From: Gordonia sihwensis NBRC 108236
GTDB lineage: Bacteria > Actinomycetota > Actinomycetes > Mycobacteriales > Mycobacteriaceae
Direction of reading: 5' to 3'
Assembly: GCF_000333035.1 (NCBI RefSeq)
Contig: NZ_BANU01000020.1
Span: 1 to 64,000 of the forward strand
DNA length: 64,000 nt
This document shows positions 25,221 to 34,188 of the stretch, piece by piece. Within the stretch, counting starts at the first letter, position 1. Every line of letters starts with the position of its first letter. The notes below the pieces were generated by a model that did not search any database, was not told the DNA's origin, and worked only from the letters and a program-made list of their open reading frames with translations. The translations under genes and the position numbers were made by a program.

Positions 25221-26890
25221 TCCTCGGCTCCCCGGTAGAGATCGGCGTGGTCGGTGCGTAGCGTCTTTTTGTCCAACTTGCCGACGCTGGTGCGCGGCAG
25301 CGCGTCGGCGAAGATGACGATGTCGGGCAGTTGCCACTTGGCGAACTTGTCTTCCAACACGGCGTGGATGTCGTCGACGTCAAGATCGGCACCGTCTTCT
25401 TGGACGACGATCGCAACCGGGCGCTCTTGCCACTTGGGATGCTCGATCCCCACCACGGCGGCTTCGCGGACCTGTGGGTGGGCGACGATCGCGTTTTCCA
25501 TGTCGATCGAGGAGATCCATTCGCCGCCGCTTTTGACCACGTCCTTGATGCGGTCGGTCAGCTTGAGGTAGCCGTCGGGGCGGATCGTGCCGGCATCGCC
25601 GCTGCGCCACCACCCATCGGCGAACGCGCCGCCTTTGTCTTCCATCTTGTGGTAGCGCTCGATGATCCACGGGCCGCGCATGAGCACCTCGCCCTGGGAG
25701 ACACCGTCGTGGGGTAGTTCGGTTCCGTCCGGTCCGACGACCTTGATGTCGATCCCGTTGACCAGCAGACCCTGGGCCCGCTTGAGATCCCACTTCTCCT
25801 TCTCACTGAGCACGTCCCGCAGCGTGTGCTTCAGGCCTGCGTTGACGGTGACCAGCGGAGTGGTCTCCGTGGCGCCGTAGGCGTGGATGATGTCGGCGCC
25901 GGTGAGGTCATGGAAGCCGCGCATGAGCGTGAGCGACGGTTCGGTCGCCCCGGACAGCAGACGGGCGCGGCTGAAGTCCGGGCGCGTCTTGAGTGTGCGG
26001 ATGTAGTCGAGCATCGGCTCGAAGATCGCGGGGGCACCGTTGGCTACGGTGACGGACTCGGAGATCATCGCGTCAACCAGCACAGAGGTGTCCTCGGCCG
26101 TATACCGTCCGGGCAGCACGACCTTGGCGGCCGAGTAGATGGCCGACTGCGGCAGTCCCCAGCCCTGGCCGTGGAACATCGGGGTGATGACCATGACGGT
26201 GTCGTCGTCGCCCATCTTCAACTGCGCTGCCTCGGCAAGAGTGTGGAGGTAGATCCCGCGATGGGAGTAGTACACGCCCTTGGGGCGGCCGGTGGTGCCG
26301 GTGGTGTAGCACGCGCTGTACGCCGAGGTTTCGTCGATCATCGGCCAGTCGAAGGTCGATTCCGCGGCCGTCAGCGCGTCTTCCCAGTGGACGACCCCGG
26401 GCAGGGTGGTGGAGATCTCCGAGAGTGGCTTGTCCGTCATGACCACCCAGGTCTTCACCCCGACGCCCTGCTCGACCAGCGCCTCGGCCACGGGCAGCAG
26501 GGACTCGTCGACCAGCACGATCGAGGCTTCGGCGTGGTCGGTGACATAGGCCAGGTCCACCGGGGCGAGCCGCAGGTTCATCTGCAGCATCACCGATGCG
26601 ATACCGGGAATCGCCCAGTACAGCTCCATATGGCGTTTGGAGTTCCAATCCAGGATTCCCACCACCGTTCCGGGGCCGGCCCCCAGCCCGGTGAGCGCGT
26701 GGGCTGACTTCCCGACCCGCTCGAACATGTCTGCGTAGGTGTAGCGGTCCCAGCCCCCGTCGATGGTGCGGAATACGATCTCCTGCTCGGGGTAGGTCCG
26801 GGCGGAGTGCCGCAGCAGGGTGGTGGTGTTGAGCTGGTAACTGTCACCGTGTGTCGACGGCAGACCGGTGACGATGGGGTGGGACGTCAT
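25217..26890 (-). CDS. Fatty-acid CoA ligase (AMP-forming)
   Basis: The 557-residue adenylate-forming enzyme has YTTGTTGRPKG as the ATP loop, YGATETTP, WWRSGDAG, and a C-terminal catalytic lysine in TSVGKLDKK. The length and the LYWAIPGIASVMLQMNLRL region fit medium- to long-chain acyl-CoA synthetases. It would activate the acid that the operon degrades. A second, different ligase is divergently encoded at 29912-31447. Confidence 0.94.
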   Translation of the reverse strand: MTSHPIVTGLPSTHGDSYQLNTTTLLRHSARTYPEQEIVFRTIDGGWDRYTYADMFERVGKSAHALTGLGAGPGTVVGILDWNSKRHMELYWAIPGIASVMLQMNLRLAPVDLAYVTDHAEASIVLVDESLLPVAEALVEQGVGVKTWVVMTDKPLSEISTTLPGVVHWEDALTAAESTFDWPMIDETSAYSACYTTGTTGRPKGVYYSHRGIYLHTLAEAAQLKMGDDDTVMVITPMFHGQGWGLPQSAIYSAAKVVLPGRYTAEDTSVLVDAMISESVTVANGAPAIFEPMLDYIRTLKTRPDFSRARLLSGATEPSLTLMRGFHDLTGADIIHAYGATETTPLVTVNAGLKHTLRDVLSEKEKWDLKRAQGLLVNGIDIKVVGPDGTELPHDGVSQGEVLMRGPWIIERYHKMEDKGGAFADGWWRSGDAGTIRPDGYLKLTDRIKDVVKSGGEWISSIDMENAIVAHPQVREAAVVGIEHPKWQERPVAIVVQEDGADLDVDDIHAVLEDKFAKWQLPDIVIFADALPRTSVGKLDKKTLRTDHADLYRGAEE

Positions 26891-26942
26891 GTTGGTGCTC
26901 CTGAAGTGGGGTTGGGACGGTGGCTGGGACGGAGGGGGCTCG

Positions 26943-28148
26943 TCAGAGGCGTTCGATGATGGTGGTGTTAGCGGTGCCGTGGGCTTCGCAGATGGTCTGT
27001 AGCCCGTATCGGCTGCCGGTGCGTTCGAGTTCGGTCAGCAGGTCCGTCATCATGCGGGCGCCGGTGGATCCGAGGGGGTGGCCGACAGCCACCGAGCCGC
27101 CGTTGACGTTGAGTTTGTCGTCGGGGACGCCGAACTCTTTTTGGAACATCAGCGGTACTCCCGCGAACGCTTCGTTGACCTCGAACAGGTCGATATCGTC
27201 CACCGTGAGCCCCGACCGGTCCAGGGCCTTGCGGGTGGACTCGAGGATTGCGGTGAACTGGATGATCGGATCGGCCGCGGCGACCGCGTGGACCACGAAG
27301 CGGGCGCGGGGGGTGAGCCCGTGGGCCTCGGCGAACTCGCGGTCGGCGATGAGTAGTGCGGCGGCGCCGTCGCTGAGCTGGGAGGAGTTGGCTGCGGTGG
27401 TCTTGCCGTCTTCGGCGAACACCGCCCGCAGGGACGCCATCTTCTCTGGGTCGAGCTCGGCCCGGATCCCCTCATCCGCGGTCACGGGCTCGCTGGAGTC
27501 ATCGAGCGGGTCGCGGCGCAGCGGAACCAGCTGGGTCTCGAAGCGGCCGTCGCGGGTGGCAGCCAGCGCCCGCTCGTGGCTCCGGCGGCTGAAGGCGTCG
27601 AGTTCCTCCCGGCTGAGGTCGAAGCGGGTGTTCATCAGCTCACTGGACGGGCCTTGAACCAGCAGTCCGCCGTCGTAGCGGGCCAGTTCGCGGGGGGAGT
27701 ATTGCGGGCCTAGCGGGGCGCCGGGTTGTAATGAGGATGGCAGCGCCACCTGTGACATCGACTCCACGCCGCATGCGATGGCGAGGTCGTAGGACCCCGC
27801 CTCCACACCGTGGGCGGCAAATGCGACAGCTTGCTGCCCCGAGCCGCACTGTCGGTCCACGGTCACGGCCGGCACCGAATCGGGCAGGCCGGAGGAGAGC
27901 ACCGCATGGCGAGCGATGTTGGAGCTCTGCTGGTCGTGCGTCATCACACAGCCAGCGATCACGTCGTCGATTTTCTCCGGCGCCACATCACTGCGGCGAA
28001 CCAGTTCACTGAGGGTGGCCCCCAGCAGATCGGCGGGATGCCAGGCGGCCAGCGCCCCGCCGCGCTTGCCGACCGGGGTCCGGACGGCATCGACGATCAC
28101 GGCCTCGCGGGTGGCTCGGGAACTACGGGGCTGGGGGGAGTCGGTCAT
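26943..28148 (-). CDS. Acetyl-CoA acyltransferase (thiolase)
   Basis: ATG 28148 gives 401 residues. Thiolase motifs are present: the nucleophilic Cys in DRQCGSGQQA, NEAFAG, His in VAVGHPLGSTGARM, and the second Cys in TICEAHGTAN. The last replaces the usual CxGxGxG pattern, a variant worth noting. It performs the final thiolytic step of beta-oxidation. It is followed after 52 bp by the ligase gene. Confidence 0.93.
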   Translation of the reverse strand: MTDSPQPRSSRATREAVIVDAVRTPVGKRGGALAAWHPADLLGATLSELVRRSDVAPEKIDDVIAGCVMTHDQQSSNIARHAVLSSGLPDSVPAVTVDRQCGSGQQAVAFAAHGVEAGSYDLAIACGVESMSQVALPSSLQPGAPLGPQYSPRELARYDGGLLVQGPSSELMNTRFDLSREELDAFSRRSHERALAATRDGRFETQLVPLRRDPLDDSSEPVTADEGIRAELDPEKMASLRAVFAEDGKTTAANSSQLSDGAAALLIADREFAEAHGLTPRARFVVHAVAAADPIIQFTAILESTRKALDRSGLTVDDIDLFEVNEAFAGVPLMFQKEFGVPDDKLNVNGGSVAVGHPLGSTGARMMTDLLTELERTGSRYGLQTICEAHGTANTTIIERL

Positions 28149-28171
28149 GACTGGGTCCTTCCTCAAGGTGG

Positions 28172-29059
28172 TCAGGTGGTGGGCGCCGTGGGCGCGTGAG
28201 TGGTCTGCGCTGTGGCCGGGTGGGCATCGCGAACGGCGGTGAGCGGGATGTCGTGGCGCGCGGCCAGATCCTCCCAGTGGGCCGTGGTGTGCGCGGCGAA
28301 GGCGCGGGTGTAGGCGGCGGATGTGCCGTCGCAATCGAGTACTTCTCTGGTGCGGGCCTCGAAGTGCGGTTCGAGTGCCCCCAGGGCGATGTGGCCGTCG
28401 GCGGTGGCATAGATGTTGTAGGAGGGCAGAGCCCCGCCCAGTGGTGCTCCATTGCCAAACAGGCCGTGCCGGAGGGCAGCCGCGGAGTCGTACGCGGCCG
28501 CGTCGAGAGTGATGCGTTGATGTCCGCCGGAGTCGTGCTGTCCCCGGGCCAGCAGCAGGGCCAGGGCGGCCGAGATGGCCCGCTCCCCACCGACGGTGTC
28601 GGCGACCGGGACCAGCGGCAGGTGCGGCGGCCGGATGGTGCCGTATCTCGCCTGATATGTCAGGTCGTGGCCCGCGACCTCCTCGTCGGCGCCGTCGTAG
28701 CCCACGATCTCCACATGGCACAACCGCGGGTAGCGGTCGCTGAGATCGCCGAGGCCGAGTCGGCAGAACGCTGACGGGCGCATGGCGGTCACCAACACGT
28801 CCGCCGTATCGAGCAGCCTGGTCAGCTCCTCCAGGCCGCTACGACTTTTGAGGTCGGCCCGACGAACCTCCACCCCCTGTGTCAGTTCTGCGTACCAGGA
28901 GGGCGCGGCCACGGCCAAGGCGTCACCCACCGGCGGCTCCACTTTGATCACCGCTGCGCCGAGGTCACGAAGGCCTGCCACGGCCAGCGGACCGGGCAGG
29001 TTGGTAGCCAAAGAGACGACCTGTATGCCGGCCAGGGGTCGGAGCGATCGAAGACTCAT
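28172..29059 (-). CDS. Family III (CaiB/BaiF) CoA-transferase-like protein
   Basis: The 295-residue protein has the family start (LAGIQVVSLATNLPGPLA ... GAAVIKVEPPVGD) and the catalytic Asp in GHDLTYQA. It is shorter than the usual 360 to 400 residues, and the C-terminal part ends in an Ala/Thr-rich stretch, so the last structural elements may be shortened. It could move CoA between acids, or act as an alpha-methylacyl-CoA racemase-like enzyme, which the same fold includes. It is the first gene of the leftward operon. Confidence 0.85.
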   Translation of the reverse strand: MSLRSLRPLAGIQVVSLATNLPGPLAVAGLRDLGAAVIKVEPPVGDALAVAAPSWYAELTQGVEVRRADLKSRSGLEELTRLLDTADVLVTAMRPSAFCRLGLGDLSDRYPRLCHVEIVGYDGADEEVAGHDLTYQARYGTIRPPHLPLVPVADTVGGERAISAALALLLARGQHDSGGHQRITLDAAAYDSAAALRHGLFGNGAPLGGALPSYNIYATADGHIALGALEPHFEARTREVLDCDGTSAAYTRAFAAHTTAHWEDLAARHDIPLTAVRDAHPATAQTTHAPTAPTT

Positions 29060-29157
29060 TTCAGCGACTATACAAGTAGTCAGTAAACTTAGCCACTGTA
29101 TAGCTTTAGCGATTGGCGCGTCCCCGTAGACTCGTTTGTCGACCGAAGGGAGACCGC
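29060..29157. promoter_or_regulatory. Divergent promoter with TetR-type palindrome
   Basis: CTATACA (29068-29074) and TGTATAG (29097-29103) form inverted arms around an A/T-rich centre containing AGTAGTCAGTAAACTT. The position between the CoA-transferase and TetR genes suggests that the TetR protein binds here and represses both directions. Confidence 0.6.
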
Positions 29158-29796
29158 GTGGACCGCCCCGCCCAGCACTCCGGCGACCAAGATCTCACCG
29201 CCAAAGCGCGAATCCGCAACGCCGCTCTCGAGCTTTACGCGGCCAACGGCGAGGACCGCACACCGATGCGGGCGGTCGCGGCCGCCGCCGGGGTTACCGT
29301 AGGGCTGGTGGTCCATCACTACGGGTCCAAAGACGGCCTCCGCGAGGCTGTGGAGCAGATCGTCGTGGAGCGTTTTGCGTCGGCCCTTGCTTCGGCGCCG
29401 ACCGACGGGGCCGGCGAAGAAATCGCTCGCGTGCGGAACGAGGCTGTCTCGGAAATGCTGGTCAGAAACCCGGAGGTGGTCAACTATCTCCGCCGGGCGC
29501 TACTCGAACCCGGTGGTCAGCGGGGGCAACTGCTGGAGCGGCTCACCGAACTTACCCACCGGGAGGTCGTTGCGATGCGCGAGACCGGCGCGGCCTCGCG
29601 GGGTCGCGCCGACTCCGTCCAGGTGGTCGACGTGATCATCAACCAGATGGGCCGGCTGTTCCTGCAGCCGCTGGTGGATGCCGTCTGGACCCACCTCGGG
29701 ACCTTTACCCACACCGAGGGGCGCAGCAAGCCCGAACTCGGCGTGAGCGTGTCCGGGGGAGGAGCTGTCGATCGTTCCCACGGGTCAGCCACCTGA
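29158..29796 (+). CDS. TetR-family transcriptional regulator
   Basis: GTG 29158 has AAGGGAG 5 bp upstream and gives 212 residues; the ATG at 29113 has no such site. The N-terminal helix-turn-helix (ARIRNAALELYAANGED, then MRAVAAAAGVTVGLVVHHYG) is typical. The ligand domain is helical with EPGGQRGQLLERLTELT. It probably represses the divergent beta-oxidation operon and perhaps the ligase gene downstream, with an acyl-CoA as inducer (inference from other TetR regulators of fatty-acid genes). Confidence 0.92.
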   Translation: MDRPAQHSGDQDLTAKARIRNAALELYAANGEDRTPMRAVAAAAGVTVGLVVHHYGSKDGLREAVEQIVVERFASALASAPTDGAGEEIARVRNEAVSEMLVRNPEVVNYLRRALLEPGGQRGQLLERLTELTHREVVAMRETGAASRGRADSVQVVDVIINQMGRLFLQPLVDAVWTHLGTFTHTEGRSKPELGVSVSGGGAVDRSHGSAT

Positions 29797-29911
29797 CTCG
29801 AGTTTCACTTTCACTGAACATCTGTACAAGCATCACGCTGGCGGTTACTGTTCCTGCTGTGTCCGGGGTCACATATCCGATCTCGGAGTCATCGACACCT
29901 CAGGAGTCACC

Positions 29912-31447
29912 ATGGCCACTCTCGGAGGCGCCCTCGCGCTCAATGCCCGCCGGCACCCGGACAAGACCGCACTGATCTTCGGCGAGAGCACCTACTCGTA
30001 CGAGCAGCTCGCGGCCCGGATCAATCAGTATGCGCACGCGTTGGCGTCGCTCGGAGTCGGCAAGGGCGACAGGGTGGCACTGCTGAGCCCGAACTCCGAC
30101 GCGTACATCCTGGGCCTGTACGGAGCGTTCCGACTGGGGGCCATTGCCGTGCCTCTCAACCCTCGCGTGCCGGCCCGCGAACTTCGCTACCTGCTCGAGG
30201 ACTCCGGTGCGACGGTGCTGCTGTACTCCGAGGGGCTCGCGGTGGTGGTGGCCGGCCTCGACGAACTCGATCCGCTGCCGTCCGCGCCGCAAAGTCTGGT
30301 GCTGGACGAGCCCGCCGCGCAGGGCATCGCGCGGCTCGCAGACACCATGCCGACCACCGCGCCGGAAGTGGAGGTCATCGAGGACGACGACTGCATTATC
30401 CTCTACACCTCGGGCACGACCGGGCGTCCCAAGGGAGCGGTGTTCGACCATCACCGCATGCTGTGGGTGGGGAACTCGGTTTCCGCACTCGGTATGAATA
30501 TCTTCGACCGGAATCTGCACGTCGCGCCGATGTACCACTGCGCGGAGCTGGTCCTGTTCGTTATGTCAGGGTTCAGCCTGGGCACCACTCACGTGGTGCT
30601 GCCAGCGTTCGAGCCCAAGGCGGTCCTGGATGCGCTGGAGAAGCACCGCATCACCGTGTTCCTGGGCGTGCCCACCATGTACCAGATGCTGCTGCAGCAC
30701 CCCGAGCTCGGCACGCGCGATCTGTCCGCGTGGCGGCTGGGCTTCTTCGGCGCCGCACCAATGCCGCCGAGCGCGGCGACCAGCTTGCTCGCCACCCTGC
30801 CGCACGTGCAGTTCTTCCAGCTGTGCGGCCAAACCGAAGGCGGCCCGACCGGCATCTTCCTCACTCCGGACGAAGTACGCGCCCGCCCAGATGCCACCGG
30901 ACGGGCGTCCATCACTAACGCCGAGACGCGGATCGTCGACGACGAGGGCAACGACACCGCGGTCGGCGAGCCCGGGGAGATCATTTACCGAGGCGAGACC
31001 ATCATGAAGGGCTACTGGAACAAGCCCGAGGCCACCGCCGATGCGCTCCGCGACGGCTGGCTGCACAGCGGCGACGTGGCGGTCCGGGACGCCGACGGGT
31101 TTATCACGATCGTTGATCGGATGAAGGACATGATCATCACGGGCGGGCGCAACGTGTACTCGGTGGAGGTCGAACAGGCCCTCGCCGGCCACCCGGACGT
31201 GGCCGATGTGGCGGTCGTCGGGCGGCCGGACGAGATGTTCGGGGAGAGCCTCATCGCCGTCGTCACCCCGGTCGAGGGCCGCGAGGTCACCTTGGAGTCG
31301 CTCCGCGAGTACGGATCCCAGTTCATTGCGGGTTACAAGCTTCCGCGCGAGCTCATCACCCGGCCCATTCCCCGTAACCCCTCGGGGAAGATTCTCAAGC
31401 ACGTGCTGCGTGATGCAATCACGGAAGGCACAGTCGCCACCAGCTAA
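29912..31447 (+). CDS. Acyl-CoA synthetase (AMP-forming), second ligase
   Basis: This 511-residue adenylate-forming enzyme has YTSGTTGRPKGA, the CGQTEGGPT acceptor region, WLHSGDVA and the catalytic lysine in NPSGKILKHVL. AGGAG lies 6 bp before ATG 29912. It differs from the ligase at 25217-26890 in length and motif details and may act on a different acid of the same growth substrate. It lies 115 bp after the TetR gene on the same strand, and a TGTACA at about 29824 may mark its own promoter. Confidence 0.94.
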   Translation: MATLGGALALNARRHPDKTALIFGESTYSYEQLAARINQYAHALASLGVGKGDRVALLSPNSDAYILGLYGAFRLGAIAVPLNPRVPARELRYLLEDSGATVLLYSEGLAVVVAGLDELDPLPSAPQSLVLDEPAAQGIARLADTMPTTAPEVEVIEDDDCIILYTSGTTGRPKGAVFDHHRMLWVGNSVSALGMNIFDRNLHVAPMYHCAELVLFVMSGFSLGTTHVVLPAFEPKAVLDALEKHRITVFLGVPTMYQMLLQHPELGTRDLSAWRLGFFGAAPMPPSAATSLLATLPHVQFFQLCGQTEGGPTGIFLTPDEVRARPDATGRASITNAETRIVDDEGNDTAVGEPGEIIYRGETIMKGYWNKPEATADALRDGWLHSGDVAVRDADGFITIVDRMKDMIITGGRNVYSVEVEQALAGHPDVADVAVVGRPDEMFGESLIAVVTPVEGREVTLESLREYGSQFIAGYKLPRELITRPIPRNPSGKILKHVLRDAITEGTVATS

Positions 31448-31751
31448 CAATCGGATAGCTCGTTAGGCTCCTCTACCAAGCCACCTGCCATTTGGCCCGC
31501 TCTGGGAGAGGTCGAGTTCGCCGGATACTCGGCGTCGCCTACTTGTCATAACGTAAGTTATCGGCGTTAAACTCTCGGGAGCTGCGGTAGGTGCGGTTAC
31601 TGCCGTCTACCTGGGATGATGGGGTTTGTGCTGGTGGGTGCCGGGTTTGGCTGGTGCAGTGTCGACGCCGCGGATGTGATGCTTGTGCGTCGGTCCAGCG
31701 TCCCGTAGGTTTCTTGCATTAGATGCAGGTTTCCACGGGTCGGAGGTCGGC
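31448..31751. other. Intergenic region before the second recombinase
   Basis: This 304-bp stretch holds the right copy of the split direct repeat (31511-31554). CATAACGTAAGTTATC in it forms an ATAAC/GTTAT palindrome. GGAGG at 31743-31747 serves the recombinase fragment downstream. No gene is seen. Confidence 0.55.
31511..31554. repeat. Right copy of split direct repeat (candidate recombination site)
   Basis: GTCGAGTTCGC at 31511-31521 and CTACTTGTCATAACGT at 31539-31554, followed by AAGTTATCGG, repeat the elements at 22445-22493 in the same orientation; the spacer is 17 bp instead of 22. Both copies are also preceded by GGGAG. The two copies enclose the whole beta-oxidation cassette. Confidence 0.6.
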
Positions 31752-32151
31752 GTGGACGGTGTCCCGGGATTCGTTCCGCGGCTGTTGCGCGACGGTGAGG
31801 TCGGCCTGTTCCGCGCCGAGGACCGCGTGTTTGAAGCAATGGTCGAGGGTTGGCGGGCGCAGATGCTGGCGCGTGGGCTGACGAGAGCGACGATCGACGG
31901 GCGCTGCGGGGTGCTGCGCCGGTTCCAGGAGTTTGCGGGCACGTTCCCGTGGTCGTGGCGACCGGTCGATCTGGATGACTACATGGCAGATCGGCGCTCG
32001 GGTGAGAAACCGGTGAGCTGGACGACGCTGCGTTCGGACAGCAATGCCATCGCGATGTTCTGTGCCTATGTTTCGAGCTCGAGCTACGGGTGGGGTGCGC
32101 TTTGCCAACGGGTCTTCGACGATGTTCCGGCCCAGATCGCGTTCGACGAAT
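31752..32151 (+). pseudogene. Tyrosine recombinase, N-terminal fragment
   Basis: GTG 31752 with GGAGG 5 bp upstream opens a frame of about 133 residues: VFEAMVEGWRAQMLARGL, TIDGRCGVLRRFQEFAG, PWSWRPVDLDDYMAD and YGWGALCQRVFDDVPAQ. The N-terminal domain matches that of the integrase at 21103-22232 (VFEAMVxGW, RRFQxF, PWxWxP). The catalytic domain is missing. Homology stops near 32151, where unrelated DNA on the other strand begins. Confidence 0.78.
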
Positions 32152-32618
32152 GTGTCCACCGGGAGGCACATTCTCATCGAAAACGTACCGATCGGGGCTG
32201 CTCCTGTCGTGAATCAGGACCAAGTCAGACGAGCCGATCTTCCCCCGAGTCGACCCACCCCGCGAGAGCAACGACCGCGCCCGCGGACTCGCCGCCGCCA
32301 CAGCCGCGGCTCCGGCGATCGCCCACACCGGCAACGGAATCGACCCACCGTCATCGTCGGAGGCAGGCGACAGGAACGCCTGATCGGACGGTGACGGATC
32401 CGACTGCTTCACCGGCACTCCGGCCGGCGCCGGGGTGCTACCGGGCGTCTGCTCTTTGTTGGCCGGCTGGCCCGGACGGTTCGGTGTGACCGTTGCCGGG
32501 GCTGTGGTCCTTGGACCTGCCGGTACTCCGGCCCGTCCCGGGCGATTCTGTTCCGTCGGCTGTCCGCCGACGATGGGCGTGCCGTTACCGGTCCCAGGTC
32601 CTGGGCCGGCGTCGCCGC
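32152..32618 (-). pseudogene. Fragment of a proline-rich, probably membrane-attached protein
   Basis: A continuous minus-strand frame without a start encodes a Pro/Gly/Thr-rich linker (GGQPTEQNRPGRAG, TPGSTPAPAGVP), then a hydrophobic stretch IPLPVWAIAGAAAVAAASP, then SSDLVLIHDRSSPDRYVFDE. It is cut by the IS3 element on one side and by the recombinase fragment on the other. I do not recognise the family. The linker and single hydrophobic segment suggest a cell-surface or secreted multidomain protein. Confidence 0.5.
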
Positions 32619-32672
32619 TGAATCGTCCCGGGTTTGATGGAGACAGGTTTGACCGGAAGGGACACTTGTTTC

Positions 32673-32993
32673 ATGCCTCGCCCACCGAAGTACTCACCCG
32701 AGTTGCGCGATCGTGCCACGCGGATGGCCGTCGACGCTCGGAAGGACCCCGAGACCGCACCGGGAGCGTTGGCTCGGATCGCCAAGCAACTCGACATCAA
32801 CCCCGAAACGTTGCGGACCTGGGTCCGCAGAGTGGAGGCCGGCCAAGCCGAAGCGCCTGGCATCGAGACGGTCTCCGATATTGAGCGGATCCGCTTGTTG
32901 GAGAAGGAAGTTCGAGAGCTGCGTCGGGCGAACGAGATTTTGAAGACGGCGTCGGCTTTCTTCGCGGCCGAGCTCGACCGGCCACACCGCTGA
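32673..32993 (+). CDS. IS3-family transposase OrfA
   Basis: The 106-residue protein has an N-terminal helix-turn-helix (YSPELRDRATRMAVDA ... INPETLRTWVRRVE) and a C-terminal leucine zipper (IRLLEKEVRELRRANEILK). It binds the element ends. Its stop lies just inside the OrfB frame, so OrfAB may be made by a -1 frameshift near GGCTTTCTTCG at about 32952. Confidence 0.93.
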   Translation: MPRPPKYSPELRDRATRMAVDARKDPETAPGALARIAKQLDINPETLRTWVRRVEAGQAEAPGIETVSDIERIRLLEKEVRELRRANEILKTASAFFAAELDRPHR

Positions 32994-33913
32994 TCGTCGC
33001 TTTCATCGACCAGCACCGGACTCGATGGCCCGTCGAGGCGATCTGCACCGCCCTGACCGAGGCCGGTTGTGCGATCGCGCCATCGACCTACTACGCCGCC
33101 CGCACCCGAGCGCCCTCGGCTCGGGCGGTGCGCGACGAGCATCTGAAAACACAGATCATGCGCGTTTATGAGGCCTCCGGCGGCATCTACGGACGCCGCA
33201 AGATCCGCGCCGCCCTCGGCCACGAAGGGATCACGGTGGCCAAATGCACCATCGAACGACTCTGCACCGACCTTGGGATTCGTGGGATCGTGCGCGGGAA
33301 GTTCCCCCGCACCACCAGACCTGCGCCCGAGACCGAACGCCCAGCGGATCTGGTCGACCGCACCTTCGCCGCCGAGGCGCCGAATCAGTTGTGGGTCGCC
33401 GACATCACCTACGTACGGACCGAGGTCGGCTGGGTGTACGTGGCGTTCGTACTGGACGTGTTCTCCCCGATGATCGTCGGCTGGCAGACCTCGACCCGCA
33501 TGTTCGCCGACCTGGCCATCGACGCCCTGGCGATGGGATTGTGGCAGCGCCGTCGGGCCGGGCACGACCTGACCGCACTGATCCACCACTCCGATCGCGG
33601 CGTGCAATACCGAGCCATCCGCTACACCCAGGCCCTCGATGAGGCCGGGGCCATCGCCTCGGTCGGCTCGCGCGGGGACTCCTACGACAACGCGATGGCC
33701 GAAGCACTGAACTCGCTGTACAAACACGAACTGATCTACAAGAAAGGACCGTGGACAAGCACCAACACCGTCGAGATCGCCACCGCCGAATGGGTCCACT
33801 GGTACAACACCACCCGCCTGCACTCCGCCCTCGACTACCAACCGCCGTCAGCAGTCGAAGCCGACTACTGGACCCAGAACCGGACCCTCGAACTCACCTC
33901 ACAGAACAACTGA
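32990..33913 (+). CDS. IS3-family transposase OrfB
   Basis: The frame from about 32990 encodes about 307 residues, including IYGRRKIRAAL (HTH_21-like), and the DDE triad: Asp in WVADITYV, Asp in HHSDRGVQY, and Glu in MAEALNSLYK. The frame has no own ATG until 33128, after the conserved start of the domain, so translation as an OrfAB frameshift product is likely. No internal damage is visible. Confidence 0.92.
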   Translation: MIVAFIDQHRTRWPVEAICTALTEAGCAIAPSTYYAARTRAPSARAVRDEHLKTQIMRVYEASGGIYGRRKIRAALGHEGITVAKCTIERLCTDLGIRGIVRGKFPRTTRPAPETERPADLVDRTFAAEAPNQLWVADITYVRTEVGWVYVAFVLDVFSPMIVGWQTSTRMFADLAIDALAMGLWQRRRAGHDLTALIHHSDRGVQYRAIRYTQALDEAGAIASVGSRGDSYDNAMAEALNSLYKHELIYKKGPWTSTNTVEIATAEWVHWYNTTRLHSALDYQPPSAVEADYWTQNRTLELTSQNN

Positions 33914-33942
33914 TCGGTCTCCACCAAACCCGGGTCTTGACA

Positions 33943-33982
33943 ATGAGTCGCGACATCGTGTGTAAACGATGTCGCGACTCAT
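33943..33982 (-). terminator. Strong hairpin downstream of tRNA-Ser
   Basis: ATGAGTCGCGACATCG (33943-33958) pairs perfectly with CGATGTCGCGACTCAT (33967-33982) around an 8-base loop. It begins 8 bp after the 3' end of the minus-strand tRNA gene and is followed on that strand by TTGTC. It most likely terminates the tRNA transcript. Confidence 0.75.
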
Positions 33983-33989
33983 CACACAG

Positions 33990-34074
33990 CGGAAGCGGAG
34001 GGATTTGAACCCCCGGTGGTTTTACCCACGCTCGCTTTCAAGGCGAGTGCATTCGGCCGCTCTGCCACGCTTCC
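33990..34074 (-). tRNA. tRNA-Ser (UGA anticodon)
   Basis: The minus strand folds into a class II tRNA. The acceptor stem is GGAAGCG with CGCTTCC, plus a discriminator G. The anticodon stem-loop is CTCGCCTTGAAAGCGAG with anticodon TGA, there is a long variable arm (GTGGGTAAAACCAC), and the T-arm contains GGTTCAAATCC. CCA is not encoded. Its 3' end faces the accessory region, the usual orientation for island insertion. Confidence 0.95.
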
Positions 34075-34188
34075 CTGGCGATCCACGTTATCGCATGCTC
34101 GGTGCCCGGGAGCCCGCCGGTGGTCCCGGGCCGCACCGGACGAAGGGGCTCTCGACGCGACCGGGCTCGTGCTGGAACACTGAACCGT

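Larger units (their letters stand above)
32619..33942 (+). mobile_element. IS3-family insertion sequence
   Basis: The element is complete, with OrfA and OrfB. Its ends share CCCGGGTTTGRTGGAGAC as inverted repeat (left 32627-32644; right ending near 33934 on the other strand), with less similar outermost bases. No target duplication is evident (CCGC on the left, ATGA on the right), which hints at rearrangement after insertion. The right end touches the tRNA-Ser terminator hairpin. Related ends occur at 20389-20436. Confidence 0.85.
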
